Part shown: piece by piece, positions 25,617-34,624 of the stretch
Layout of the letters: each line of letters starts with the position of its first letter
Numbering within the stretch: the stretch's first letter is position 1
Source: JAAYTD01 sp964472015
GTDB taxonomy: Bacteria; Bacteroidota; Ignavibacteria; Kapaibacteriales; UBA2268
Direction of reading: 5' to 3'
Length of the DNA stretch: 64,000 nt
Assembly: GCA_964472015.1 (NCBI GenBank)
Contig: CAYYIP010000005.1
Coordinates: 72,292-136,291, forward strand
Translations under genes and position numbers: made by a program
Notes under the pieces: generated by a model
Seen by the model: only the letters and a program-made list of their open reading frames with translations
What the model was told of the DNA's origin: nothing
Databases searched by the model: none

Positions 25617-26402
25617 ATGTTTAAAGGTTTTAATTACAAATTACCAGAATATGAAGTTATAACCCCTCATACACATGATTCATTTACATTAAGAACATTA
25701 ACAGTGCAAGAAGAAGAAAGATTAAAAGGCAGTATGATGACTGCATCTAAAATTACAGATCATTTAAATAAATGCATTTATGAATGTATCGTTTCAAAGC
25801 CTGAGCATATTACAGATTTTAATAGTTTTTTAAAAAATATAACAGTTAAAGATAGAGATTGTCTTTTATATGGTCTTTATCATATTACATATGATGAAAT
25901 AAGGGATTATAGTATTAGATGTTCAAGATGTGAGAAAAAATATGACGTAACAATTAAAGCATCTGATACATTTAATTATAATCCCTTTCCTGAAAATGAT
26001 ATTCTTATTAGAAAATTAACAATTCCTTTGAAATTAGCAACCGGAGTCTCTGTAATTGTAAGACAGCCAACATTAGAAGATGAACAAAAAGCAATAAAAT
26101 CATTAGCATCTCCTGAATTTACGTTAGAAACTGTTTTTGAAACATTAATTATTACTAAATTTATACAAGAAAATTCAGAATCTAGTGAAATAATTGAATA
26201 TGATTCAAGAGATGATATTATATATGCTTATAGATCATTACCTTCAAAAGATAAAAGAATTATATTTGAAGAATATGAAAAGAATTTTGGTCAATATGGT
26301 ATTGAATTAAAAATGAAAGGAACATGTGTGCATTGTAGTAATGAAGAAATTATTAATATTGATTTAGTTGAAAACTTTTTTCGCATGGTGCATTCAATAT
26401 GA
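25617..26402 (+). CDS. baseplate/tail chaperone protein (T4 gp26-like)
   Basis: 261-residue protein like the T4 gp26 baseplate family (PF12322 pattern): FTLRTLTVQEEERLKGSMMT, NKCIYECIV, DRDCLLYGLYHITYDE, then a zinc pair of CxxC motifs (IRCSRCEKKYDVTI about 102, GTCVHCSNEEI about 240). It ends at TGA 26402, but the +1 frame runs on openly for 178 nt from a CTTTTTTC stretch, suggesting a frameshifted longer product. SD AAAGGAG. Lies between tube and gp25-like genes as in T4-type tail clusters. Confidence 0.75.
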   Translation: MFKGFNYKLPEYEVITPHTHDSFTLRTLTVQEEERLKGSMMTASKITDHLNKCIYECIVSKPEHITDFNSFLKNITVKDRDCLLYGLYHITYDEIRDYSIRCSRCEKKYDVTIKASDTFNYNPFPENDILIRKLTIPLKLATGVSVIVRQPTLEDEQKAIKSLASPEFTLETVFETLIITKFIQENSESSEIIEYDSRDDIIYAYRSLPSKDKRIIFEEYEKNFGQYGIELKMKGTCVHCSNEEIINIDLVENFFRMVHSI

Positions 26403-26580
26403 TCAAATAAGTAAGTTTAAAAAAGAATTACATGAAAATATTTTTTGTTGTATGGAATTAAGTAAACAACAATATGTTAATATTATGCAAATGCCGATTA
26501 AAATATTTCATGATTATATTAAATGGAAATCTGATTTAGAAAATGAAAAAGCTAAAATTATAAAAAATGAGGTTCCTTGA
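26368..26580 (+). CDS. +1-frame extension of gp26-like protein
   Basis: Open +1 frame overlapping the end of the gp26-like gene. It has no SD, and its first in-frame ATG (26452) also lacks one. Reading 0-frame through AAC-TTT-TTT and shifting +1 at T79-C82 (26379-26382) gives ENFF-AWCIQYDQISKFKKE..., continuing through MPIKIFHDYIKWKSDLENEK to TGA 26578-26580. The extension looks like tail-assembly-chaperone C-termini (charged helical, around 65 aa). The stop overlaps the gp25-like ATG. The slip coordinates are my inference. Confidence 0.6.
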   Translation: MKTFFAWCIQYDQISKFKKELHENIFCCMELSKQQYVNIMQMPIKIFHDYIKWKSDLENEKAKIIKNEVP

Positions 26581-26984
26581 TGTCCGGAGTTTTAAAAAAA
26601 TTTAATAAGGATCTTATAGGTTCTAATGATATACTTGTTGATTATACAAGTGATATTTCCCCTTCTGGTGATTTTAAAAAAATTACAGGAATTGATGTTA
26701 TAATTAATTCTTGGAAAAATCTTTTAAGAATGAGAAGAAGAACCAAAGATCATGATCCTGAAACAGCAAGCTACATTGAAGATTTTTTATTTGAGCCATT
26801 TGATGAAGAAACTAGACAACAAATAAGTGAAGTTATTAGAGAAATTTTAATGCAATTTGATAATCGAGCTCAAATTGATAGCATCAATGTAGATTTCTTG
26901 AAAAATGAAAAAGGATTTGTCGTTGATATAATTGCCTCATATAAAGGTGAAAAAGCCGGTTTAAAACTTAATGTATTTAAATAA
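26580..26984 (+). CDS. baseplate wedge protein gp25-like
   Basis: 134-residue gp25/GPW family protein: INSWKNLLRMRRRTKDHDPE (about 36-55), SYIEDFLFEPFDEETRQQISEVI and the C-terminal beta strands VDIIASYKGEKAGLKLNVFK. The family joins sheath and baseplate and is universal in contractile tails. ATG at 26580 (GAGG upstream) is preferred over the TTG at 26577; it overlaps the preceding TGA by one base. Confidence 0.85.
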   Translation: MSGVLKKFNKDLIGSNDILVDYTSDISPSGDFKKITGIDVIINSWKNLLRMRRRTKDHDPETASYIEDFLFEPFDEETRQQISEVIREILMQFDNRAQIDSINVDFLKNEKGFVVDIIASYKGEKAGLKLNVFK

Positions 26985-27017
26985 CTATATTTAAAATTCT
27001 TATAGGAAATTTTTTAA

Positions 27018-27551
27018 ATGAGAGATAAATTTTATTATTGTATCTTAAAAAATAGTAAAGGGATTTTTAAAAAGAAGTTTTTAGGAAATACACATATTTT
27101 TTTTATGCCTTTAGGAAATGATACATATGGATATTTTGGTCTTATTGGTGAAATGTTAGATGATAATGGTAAATCATTAAATAAACACAAATATATTAAA
27201 GATTATGCTTGTACACTACTTGCAATTGTTCCTTCAGAAATAGTCAATGATGTTATTTATCATCAAATAAAATTATTTCAAGGAAGATTTAAAGTTATTG
27301 AAGAGTTAGATTGCATATATGATAATTCAATAATTAAAATTTTTAATAAAGGATCTTTTATTAAATCAAGTTTAAAAATTTATCCTTTACCTGAATATAG
27401 TACAAGTAATAAAAAAATTTATAAATTAATAGGATATTTAAATTTCTCTTCTGATGAATTTTCTTTGAGTAAGAAAAATGTTGAAAAAGATATTTCTAAA
27501 GATCAATTTACAAAATTGTTACGCAAATATCAAAAAGAGGCAATTAAATAA
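27018..27551 (+). CDS. hypothetical protein in baseplate cluster (177 aa)
   Basis: Unrecognised 177-residue protein with a beta-rich first half (IFFMPLGNDTYGYFGLIGEML) and a basic C-terminus. SD AGGA. Tightly packed between gp25-like and further baseplate genes, its stop abutting the next ATG, so a structural or assembly role is likely but not demonstrated. Confidence 0.65.
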   Translation: MRDKFYYCILKNSKGIFKKKFLGNTHIFFMPLGNDTYGYFGLIGEMLDDNGKSLNKHKYIKDYACTLLAIVPSEIVNDVIYHQIKLFQGRFKVIEELDCIYDNSIIKIFNKGSFIKSSLKIYPLPEYSTSNKKIYKLIGYLNFSSDEFSLSKKNVEKDISKDQFTKLLRKYQKEAIK

Positions 27552-28007
27552 ATGAAAAATAAACATATAATATCAAAAAGAATAAAAGAAGTTATCATTA
27601 ATGAATCTATTAAAAAACTAGATCTTAAAAATTTTGAAAGAATTGTTGAATATTTACAAAAAGAATCTGATGATAAAATTATTAATATATATCTTAATGA
27701 ATCAATAGGTGATTTTATTAGAAAACCTTCTGCAATAACAGGTCTTTTATTTTCGTATTTAAATAAAGAATGTAATGCTCAAAGGAAAAAAGAAAAATCT
27801 GTTAGAAAAAAATTAAAAACATTTCATTATTGTAGAGCTATGTCTTCAAAAAAGGTAATTGAAAGAATAATTCAAAATATGAAAATGTGTGAACAAGCTG
27901 CTAATCCAGAAAAATGTTTACAAAAATTAGAAAAACAAATTGAAAAATGGAAATTAATTTATCAACAAGCTGTTGAACAATATAATAAAAGAGAAGGTTT
28001 AGATTAA
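27552..28007 (+). CDS. hypothetical helical protein (151 aa)
   Basis: Highly charged and helical (151 aa). A central TGLLFSYLNKECNAQRKKEK and a C-terminal coiled coil with spaced Cys residues (MKMCEQAANPEKCLQKLEKQIEKW). It is similar in general layout to the 165-aa minus-strand protein at 46920-47417, which also has a central Gly/Cys segment followed by a Cys-spaced coiled coil; homology is only a possibility. Start directly follows the previous stop, SD GAGG. Confidence 0.6.
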   Translation: MKNKHIISKRIKEVIINESIKKLDLKNFERIVEYLQKESDDKIINIYLNESIGDFIRKPSAITGLLFSYLNKECNAQRKKEKSVRKKLKTFHYCRAMSSKKVIERIIQNMKMCEQAANPEKCLQKLEKQIEKWKLIYQQAVEQYNKREGLD

Positions 28008-28012
28008 AAATA

Positions 28013-28675
28013 ATGCAAAATTATCAAAGAATTTATGATTATATACATGAATATTGGTTTTTATTATATGATATTTATAGTAAAGATGGTGTGGCTTTTT
28101 TATCAACTTATTATAATATCAATAAAGAAACAACAGTATGGGACAATGATATTATTTTTAGCGGTTCTTATGAAAAAATTGGAAATTTATCTGGAATAAA
28201 ATGGAATAAATATTTATTATTACCTATATTTTTTTTAGGTGATATTGATACAATGTTTGATGCTCAAGAAACTGGATATATAGTTGATCAAACATTTGAA
28301 TTTGTTATTCCTGGATCTTATGGAATAATTCCTTATCAAAATGATTTAATCAGACTCGATGAAACATATTTATTAAATGATAAAAATAAAAGTAAAGGTA
28401 GTTTATATTCAATTTCTGGAATAAAAAAACAATCTCCATATGATAAAACATTTTGGCATTTAACTTGTGTTATGGAACAGAGTAGAAACGAAAATCATAT
28501 TAAAGATCAAATAGAAGAAACATTTATATTTTTTGAGTATGATAAAAATATTCATACTTTAAACAATTCTCTTTTTTTAAGTAGATTACTTAAAAAAAAT
28601 GAAATTCTAAAAAATAAATCAAATCCTCTATATGATAATAATAGTGGATTTTATTTTATATAGTTGGGAGCTCAT
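28013..28675 (+). CDS. putative baseplate/virion protein (216 aa)
   Basis: 216-residue protein (stop at 28661-28663) without a recognised family. YIVDQTFEFVIPGSYGIIPYQNDLIRL and TFWHLTCVMEQSR suggest a beta-sandwich structural protein. It lies between the 151-aa gene and the gp6-like gene in the baseplate cluster; the following gene starts 12 nt downstream with its SD in the gap (included in this span). Confidence 0.55.
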
Positions 28676-31135
28676 ATGAATAATATTACATCGACAAGTT
28701 CAGATATATTTTTATCTAGAGATAAAATTAGATTATTTATGATTGATATGTTAAAATATTATGGTGATTTACAACAAGTTGATTTAACTAAAAGTTCATT
28801 TTTATCATATTTTATTGATAATATGTCAACTTTTACATCAAATCTTTTATTTTATGCAACTTCTGTTTATAAAGAATTTTTTATGACAAAAGCTCAATTA
28901 ACTGAATCTGTTTTGGATTTATCTACATTTTTAGGTTATTCGTCATTACCTGCAAAATATTCAATTTGTGATGTTCTTATAACAATTCCTTTACAATTTG
29001 AATCAAATAATGTTTCATTTATAATTCCTAATAATTTTAAATTTTATGCTGGAGAAATTGAATTTAATACATATTATATTATTCATGCTTCAGTAATAGA
29101 TAATATGAATCCTAGAATAAGCTTACAAACAGGAAATAAAACTTACGATATACCTGTTTATATTAATTCAGATTCTTCTGAATTTTCATTTTTGCTTCCA
29201 GTTAGACAATATAAAATAATTGAACAAGAATTTCAAGTTGATTCTGATTTACAAGCATTCCAATTTTTAGAATTTGATGTACCTTTGGATGGACAACCTT
29301 CAAATATTGATATTTCTGTTGTTTCTCCAAATGGTTTTTCAGTAACATATGAGAAATTTGATAGTTTATATTTAATGAATAATACACAATATGGTTATGT
29401 TTATAAAAGAACAACCGATGGGTTAAAATTATTTTTTGGAAATGGATTAATGGGTTTTCAACCAGAACCAAGTTCAAAAATTAATGTAACAATTTATTCA
29501 ACATTGGGTTCAGATGGTAATATTATTGCCGGATCTATAAATAAAGGTGATAGAATTTATTTAACAAATGAAAATAATGAAACAAAATTAGTTGATTATA
29601 CGTGTATAAATCCTTCTCCTGCATTAAATGGTGAAAATGAAGAAGATATAAATGAAATAAGAAATAATGCAATTAATAATTTAGTTTCGATGTCAAGACT
29701 TGTATCTGAAAATGATTATGTTAATATGAATACTGTTCTTAAAAGTAATGTTTTTGGAAAAAATTCTTTACCATTGTTAAAAAGATCTGATATAAAATGT
29801 AATGAAATTCAATTATTCACAACGATTATTTATAATGATAATTTTATTCCCATGAGAAATGGAACATTAAAATTAGATAATAACATTGAATATGTTCCTA
29901 AATTAACAGAGATTACAATTAATGATGAAATATTTTATACATTTTTCGATTTAGAAATAGATAAAACTAATTCTTCAGCAAATTATTCATATATTATTAA
30001 TGAAATTTCTTTAACTCCCATATTAAATTTTACTTATAATTCAGAATATGAAGATATTTCAATAATAGAATTAATTGTTAAAAAAATTGATAATTCTGGA
30101 GTATTTGAACTGAAATATAATGGTACAGATGATAATGCTGAATGTTCCATGAGAATACTTCAAAGTGGTAAAATTTTACAAATGATAAATGATCCAATTA
30201 ATAAACATTTTTATTATGAATTTGATCCTTATACTACTTTTCCTAAAGATAATGTAAATATTTATTTTACAATTTCAAATTCACAGATTGGTGATATTTT
30301 TACATTTACATCATCTTTTACATTTAGAAAAACATTAAAAACATTTATGATGTCTAATATTGTTATTGATCAAGATTTTACAACTATTTATGATGTTCCT
30401 CTTATTAAAAAAGAATATTATGATGAAATAGAAGATAAGAAACATTTTGAATTAGCATGTTTTCAAAATATTATAAATTTAGAATTACAAAATTTTAGAA
30501 TGTTGACAGATTTTACAAATATAAAATTTACTACAACTTGCGGTAAATTAAATAATATGAGATTTAATGAAGTTAATTCAATACCTGTTATTGATATTAT
30601 TGAATCACCTCCGGATCTTCCAAATATTGGAGATAGGTATATTATTGATAAAAATCCAATAGGTGAATTCTTAAATCACAGAAATAAAATTTGTCAATAT
30701 ATTGGTAACGAAAATTGGGTTTTTATGGATGTATCTACCGATGATATAGTTTTTGTTCAAAATAAAGATTACAAATATATTTTTACAGGTACCGAATGGG
30801 TACAACCAGTTTATGATATCCCTATTAAACTTCAATTAGATGTTTTTACAAATCAATCTTATTTTGGTAATAAAATAGAATTAATCAATGTAATAAAAGA
30901 TATTCTTATGGAAGTATTTTATGATAAATTTGGAAATAATACAAATTTATATAGATCTCAAATAATAAAAGCAATTCAAGATATTGATGGAATATCTCAT
31001 TGCAGTTTGGTTAATCCAAAATCTAATATATTTTTTAATTATGATTTAGATACTTTTACACAAAAAGAATTATTTGAATATTCACCTCAACTTGTTCATT
31101 TTACAAGAGATAGTATAAATATTAATATTTTTTAA
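28676..31135 (+). CDS. baseplate wedge protein (gp6 / baseplate J-like)
   Basis: 819-residue protein. The N-terminal part (SSFLSYFIDNMSTFTSNLLFYATSVYKEFFMTKA region, about 40-80) and LDLSTFLGYSSLPAK resemble T4 gp6. LFFGNGLMGFQPEPSSKINVTIY (about 263-285) and ASMSRLVSENDYVNM-type segments (about 340-352) are baseplate-J hallmarks. The C-terminal IKAIQDIDGISHCSLVNPK is the usual end domain. gp6 dimers join wedges into the baseplate ring. The ATG at 28676 with GGGAG upstream is chosen over TTG 28664. Confidence 0.8.
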   Translation: MNNITSTSSDIFLSRDKIRLFMIDMLKYYGDLQQVDLTKSSFLSYFIDNMSTFTSNLLFYATSVYKEFFMTKAQLTESVLDLSTFLGYSSLPAKYSICDVLITIPLQFESNNVSFIIPNNFKFYAGEIEFNTYYIIHASVIDNMNPRISLQTGNKTYDIPVYINSDSSEFSFLLPVRQYKIIEQEFQVDSDLQAFQFLEFDVPLDGQPSNIDISVVSPNGFSVTYEKFDSLYLMNNTQYGYVYKRTTDGLKLFFGNGLMGFQPEPSSKINVTIYSTLGSDGNIIAGSINKGDRIYLTNENNETKLVDYTCINPSPALNGENEEDINEIRNNAINNLVSMSRLVSENDYVNMNTVLKSNVFGKNSLPLLKRSDIKCNEIQLFTTIIYNDNFIPMRNGTLKLDNNIEYVPKLTEITINDEIFYTFFDLEIDKTNSSANYSYIINEISLTPILNFTYNSEYEDISIIELIVKKIDNSGVFELKYNGTDDNAECSMRILQSGKILQMINDPINKHFYYEFDPYTTFPKDNVNIYFTISNSQIGDIFTFTSSFTFRKTLKTFMMSNIVIDQDFTTIYDVPLIKKEYYDEIEDKKHFELACFQNIINLELQNFRMLTDFTNIKFTTTCGKLNNMRFNEVNSIPVIDIIESPPDLPNIGDRYIIDKNPIGEFLNHRNKICQYIGNENWVFMDVSTDDIVFVQNKDYKYIFTGTEWVQPVYDIPIKLQLDVFTNQSYFGNKIELINVIKDILMEVFYDKFGNNTNLYRSQIIKAIQDIDGISHCSLVNPKSNIFFNYDLDTFTQKELFEYSPQLVHFTRDSININIF

Positions 31136-31150
31136 AGGGATTTAAAAATT

Positions 31151-32272
31151 ATGTCAGTAACAATAGATTTTTTAAATGATAAATCAAATGTTAAACATAA
31201 AGAATTAAAAAAATGGATAAGTACAAAAACCGCAAATGAATTAATGGAATTATCTAAACCTTGTTATTTTCCACCATTTAAAAAAGAATATACCGAATTA
31301 TTATATTTAACAGGTTTAAAAAATATAGATATTAGTCGTTTTATTAAAGAATTTTATCCTCCTAAATTATCAAAAGAATTAATATTAAGAGATAATGGAA
31401 CTAATATTTTATTATATATGATATATTATTTTTTAAAAAATAATGATGAATATTCAGCATTAGCAACAATGACATATTTAAACATAAAATTTTATTCAAG
31501 TCGATTGAGAGTTCATTTAAGAGTTTATTGTGATCCAAATGTATTTAGATTAGCATTAGACGGTTTATCAAAAAATCATTTATTTGTAAGAGAAAAAACA
31601 ATATCAAATGCTATTTATTATCTTTCTAATTTTGCAATTAAAAAATTCAATAAAGTTTTAAAAGAATTTAATAATCCTGAAAAAATGTCAAAATGTGTAT
31701 ATGATATAAGAAATAAAATTGCTCAAAGTGTTAGGAGTTTTGCACAAGCATATTTTAAAATTTCTGAATCTGGATTAGGATTAAGAGATATTGAAGAATA
31801 TGATGTTGATACTGAATCAAAAACACTTGGTTCTTCAAAACAAAAAATAGCAATTGTTATTTCTAAAGAAATTGCAATTTTCAAAAAAATTGATCAAAAA
31901 GCATTTAATATGGCTAGAAATTTATCTAAAATTAATTATTTGATTGCTGAATTTTTAGTTAAATCATTAAATGATATAAAATATATTGATGATATTAGAG
32001 TCATATTAGAATTATTTTTAAATGTAGTAAATAAAAAAGAAGACTTATGTTCAACAAATTTCTTTACAAATGTTCAAAAATTAATGGCAGTTAAAAAAAC
32101 AACAAAACCTATTTACTTCAAACAACAAGTTGTCCAATTAGTGTGTAAAATTTTGCAATCTTCAAATTCTATAAAAGAAAAATATGATGCATTAACAAAT
32201 CAAACAAAATTTCAAATTTCTTCATTTATGGCATTTTATTTATGTTTGATTGTAAGAAATAGATTTTGTTAA
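31151..32272 (+). CDS. hypothetical protein following gp6-like gene
   Basis: 373-residue, largely helical protein with many Lys and Ile residues. N-terminal KWISTKTANELMELSKPCYF; a middle block around SVRSFAQAYFKISESGLGLRDIEEY; a hydrophobic C-terminus (ISSFMAFYLCLIVRNRFC). SD AAAGGGA. Last gene of the plus-strand baseplate cluster. Possibly an assembly or structural factor; no family recognised. Confidence 0.65.
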   Translation: MSVTIDFLNDKSNVKHKELKKWISTKTANELMELSKPCYFPPFKKEYTELLYLTGLKNIDISRFIKEFYPPKLSKELILRDNGTNILLYMIYYFLKNNDEYSALATMTYLNIKFYSSRLRVHLRVYCDPNVFRLALDGLSKNHLFVREKTISNAIYYLSNFAIKKFNKVLKEFNNPEKMSKCVYDIRNKIAQSVRSFAQAYFKISESGLGLRDIEEYDVDTESKTLGSSKQKIAIVISKEIAIFKKIDQKAFNMARNLSKINYLIAEFLVKSLNDIKYIDDIRVILELFLNVVNKKEDLCSTNFFTNVQKLMAVKKTTKPIYFKQQVVQLVCKILQSSNSIKEKYDALTNQTKFQISSFMAFYLCLIVRNRFC

Positions 32273-32340
32273 ATTAACAATTTCTTTTTTCACATTTTTT
32301 CAAATTAATTTTCTAAAAATCTTTTTCCAAATCAAAAAAA

Positions 32341-32361
32341 TCTATATATATTAATATTTGA
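32341..32361 (+). promoter_or_regulatory. repeated promoter-like element, copy C
   Basis: CTATATATATTAATATTTGA, identical over 20 nt to copy B at 22578. It lies 63 nt upstream of the 33-aa gene, with a hairpin in between. Confidence 0.65.
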
Positions 32362-32375
32362 AATATAAGATGTAA

Positions 32376-32412
32376 TTACGGTTTGAGTTTTTAGTGGAGC
32401 ATAAAACCGTAA
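32376..32412 (+). promoter_or_regulatory. leader hairpin abutting an SD
   Basis: TTACGGTTT (32376-32384) pairs perfectly with AAACCGTAA (32404-32412). The next bases, AGGAG, are the SD of the 33-aa gene, so the hairpin could modulate ribosome access. Confidence 0.5.
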
Positions 32413-32423
32413 AGGAGTTAGAA

Positions 32424-32525
32424 ATGAAGAAAAGAACTAAATTAGAATGGGCGAAGGAAATCGGTGAAGGTGTTTTGGTTTTTATTGTTGCGTGGATATA
32501 TCTCAGTTATCTTAACACTGTTTAA
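32424..32525 (+). CDS. 33-aa membrane peptide
   Basis: 33 codons, ATG 32424 to TAA 32525, SD AAAGGAG. The product has a charged N-terminus (MKKRTKLEWAKEIGEG) and one hydrophobic helix (VLVFIVAWIYLSYL). It has its own promoter-like element, leader hairpin and terminator: a complete single-gene unit. It could be a small holin-like or host-membrane effector peptide; unproven. Confidence 0.6.
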   Translation: MKKRTKLEWAKEIGEGVLVFIVAWIYLSYLNTV

Positions 32526-32540
32526 TTTACAGAAGTGAAA

Positions 32541-32577
32541 AATGGAAGGGTTAAATCAATAACCCTTCCATTTTTTT
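32541..32577. terminator. bidirectional terminator
   Basis: Perfect 13-bp stem AATGGAAGGGTTA/TAACCCTTCCATT with flanking A- and T-runs, between the 33-aa gene (+) and the tail sheath gene (-), serving both. Confidence 0.85.
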
Positions 32578-32583
32578 GATTAA

Positions 32584-34554
32584 TTATTTAATAAAGAAAT
32601 TTAAGAAAATCTTTTCAGTTGTTCTTGTTGGTTCTAGAATAATATCAACATGAAAAGTTTTTGTTTTTCTTTCGTATTCAGTTGCACCCACATCAACAGA
32701 ATATGAATACAATCCTCTTTTACGTTTAATATCTTCTAAGAATGAAACAACTTCATCAGAAACAGAAGACCATGTGATTTGATCATTTTGTTCATAAATA
32801 TAATTATTTGTATAAACTTCCAATGCTCTTTTTATATAAAGAACCAATCGTGTGATATTTAAATCTTGAAGAGCTGAAGCTTTTGTCTGGCTTGTTAATT
32901 GACTCCAAACAACATAATTTGTTCCAAATTTTACAATTGGATTTATTTGTTTTAAATATAATTGATCTCTATCTCCAAGTTTTGGTACATATCTAATTTC
33001 TTTAACTGAATCAATTGATGCTCTATTAAATCCAGCAGGAGCATACCATAATTCACTCACTCTATCATTTCTAGGTAAAATATAAGACATATGATAAATA
33101 GGTGAAACCCAAATATCCTGACCTGTAAATTGATCATTAATTTTTGAATAAACATCATAAATTGCACATAGATATGTATTAAAAGAATTATCATTTCTTG
33201 CAGAAATTGAATTATTTGAAGTTGCATTATCTCCATTATCAATAATAGCAACACAATCCTTTCTTTCTTTTACAAGATTTACAATTTGTGTTTTAACGTC
33301 TACAGGATAACCACAATCAAATATTAAATTAAAATAAATAGTATCTATGTCATACATAATATCTTCTTTATTTCTTGTTACGGGATTAACTAAAAGACCA
33401 GAAAATGCTTTTTGTAAAACATCTGTTCCTTTTTCAGAATTAAAAGATCCATCTTCATTAATTATATTTCCATCAGAACCTCTTTTAAGTGGTAATGGAG
33501 ATGCTGAAAATATTGTTGAAATAAGAACATCTGATTTTTTAATTTCATATGTAATTGTTGAATCTATTTTAAATGAACTAACATCACCCAGCCATACAGG
33601 ATTACCAATTTCTGTATTTTTTTGATCATAAACATTAATGGTATCTTTGTCTTCTGAAGATTCTCCAAGCCACCCATAAATTTTATTTCCAAATCCATCT
33701 TTTACAATAATTATATAAGAAGCTGTTGAATCCACACAAGACCAAGTGGAAAAATCTTGTTTTGTATCAATTATTGAACTCATTTCATTATTAATATTAA
33801 CTGAAACATCTCCAATATTTTTATCAAATATTTTAATAAGATAATCATAGCCATTAGAATAATTACCGTTCATTAAAGACATTTCAACTCTAAGGATAGA
33901 AGAATATTGTTCTAAAACATATCCTACCCAAATAGAATCTCCTGATTTATCCATAACATTGGGATCAAAAGAAACTTCAAATGATTCAACAATTAATTCA
34001 GATCCATCTGATTGAATTTCATAAATATCTAAAATATAAATTCCATTTAACATTGGATTTGCATGAGAGGTAATATTTATTCCAATATTGTTATAATATT
34101 CTCCTCTTCCTATTGGATAAAATACACATAAAGGAAAAACATTTTCGTCTGTTTGTTCAAGAGATGTTTTAATTTCAGATATAGAGTTAAAAGAAGAATT
34201 ATTTGATGTAATTATTGTTGGATTATCAGAATTTGTATTTTTAACAGCTGATAAAATAATATTTGCATAAGTTGCATCTTCTGGAAGACATCTCATAAAA
34301 TATAATGATCCAGATTCACCTAAAAAATTATAAGCACAATATAAACCTTGTCCATAATATTTTCCATAATCTGAAATATTTGGTTCACCCCATTCTTTAA
34401 TTAAATCACTTTTTGAACTAACAAATATTAATTGATTATCTCTTCCCTTTTTAGTTAAAGCATTTATAAATCCTATTGTTCCTGGTACTTGCTGTACATA
34501 TTCACTCAAATCTATTATTTTAGAATATACACCAGCAGAAATATTATTTGCCAT
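32584..34554 (-). CDS. tail sheath protein
   Basis: 656-residue contractile sheath. The N-terminus SAGVYSKIIDLSEYVQQVPGTIGFI and SGSLYFMRCLPEDATYA are typical. The core contains WVSPIYHMSYILPRNDRVSELWYAPAGFNRA-type sequence (about 480-510) and LGDRDQLYLKQINPIVKFGTN; the C-terminal region LNITRLVLYIKRALEVYTNNYIYEQND is the conserved sheath handshake domain. Sheath subunits contract to drive the tube through the envelope. Encoded opposite to the tube gene and 7 kb from it, unlike the adjacent gp18-gp19 order in T4. SD AGGA upstream. Confidence 0.93.
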   Translation of the reverse strand: MANNISAGVYSKIIDLSEYVQQVPGTIGFINALTKKGRDNQLIFVSSKSDLIKEWGEPNISDYGKYYGQGLYCAYNFLGESGSLYFMRCLPEDATYANIILSAVKNTNSDNPTIITSNNSSFNSISEIKTSLEQTDENVFPLCVFYPIGRGEYYNNIGINITSHANPMLNGIYILDIYEIQSDGSELIVESFEVSFDPNVMDKSGDSIWVGYVLEQYSSILRVEMSLMNGNYSNGYDYLIKIFDKNIGDVSVNINNEMSSIIDTKQDFSTWSCVDSTASYIIIVKDGFGNKIYGWLGESSEDKDTINVYDQKNTEIGNPVWLGDVSSFKIDSTITYEIKKSDVLISTIFSASPLPLKRGSDGNIINEDGSFNSEKGTDVLQKAFSGLLVNPVTRNKEDIMYDIDTIYFNLIFDCGYPVDVKTQIVNLVKERKDCVAIIDNGDNATSNNSISARNDNSFNTYLCAIYDVYSKINDQFTGQDIWVSPIYHMSYILPRNDRVSELWYAPAGFNRASIDSVKEIRYVPKLGDRDQLYLKQINPIVKFGTNYVVWSQLTSQTKASALQDLNITRLVLYIKRALEVYTNNYIYEQNDQITWSSVSDEVVSFLEDIKRKRGLYSYSVDVGATEYERKTKTFHVDIILEPTRTTEKIFLNFFIK

Positions 34555-34624
34555 TTAAAAAAATCCTCCGAAATATTCTCTACTTTCTTTTTTATTATTT
34601 TTAATATTTTTTAGACTTCCTTTT

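Noticed and set aside
33347..33625. 92-codon plus-strand frame opposite the tail sheath gene
   Set aside because: Antisense shadow of a clearly coding region; no SD and composition mirrors the sheath codons.
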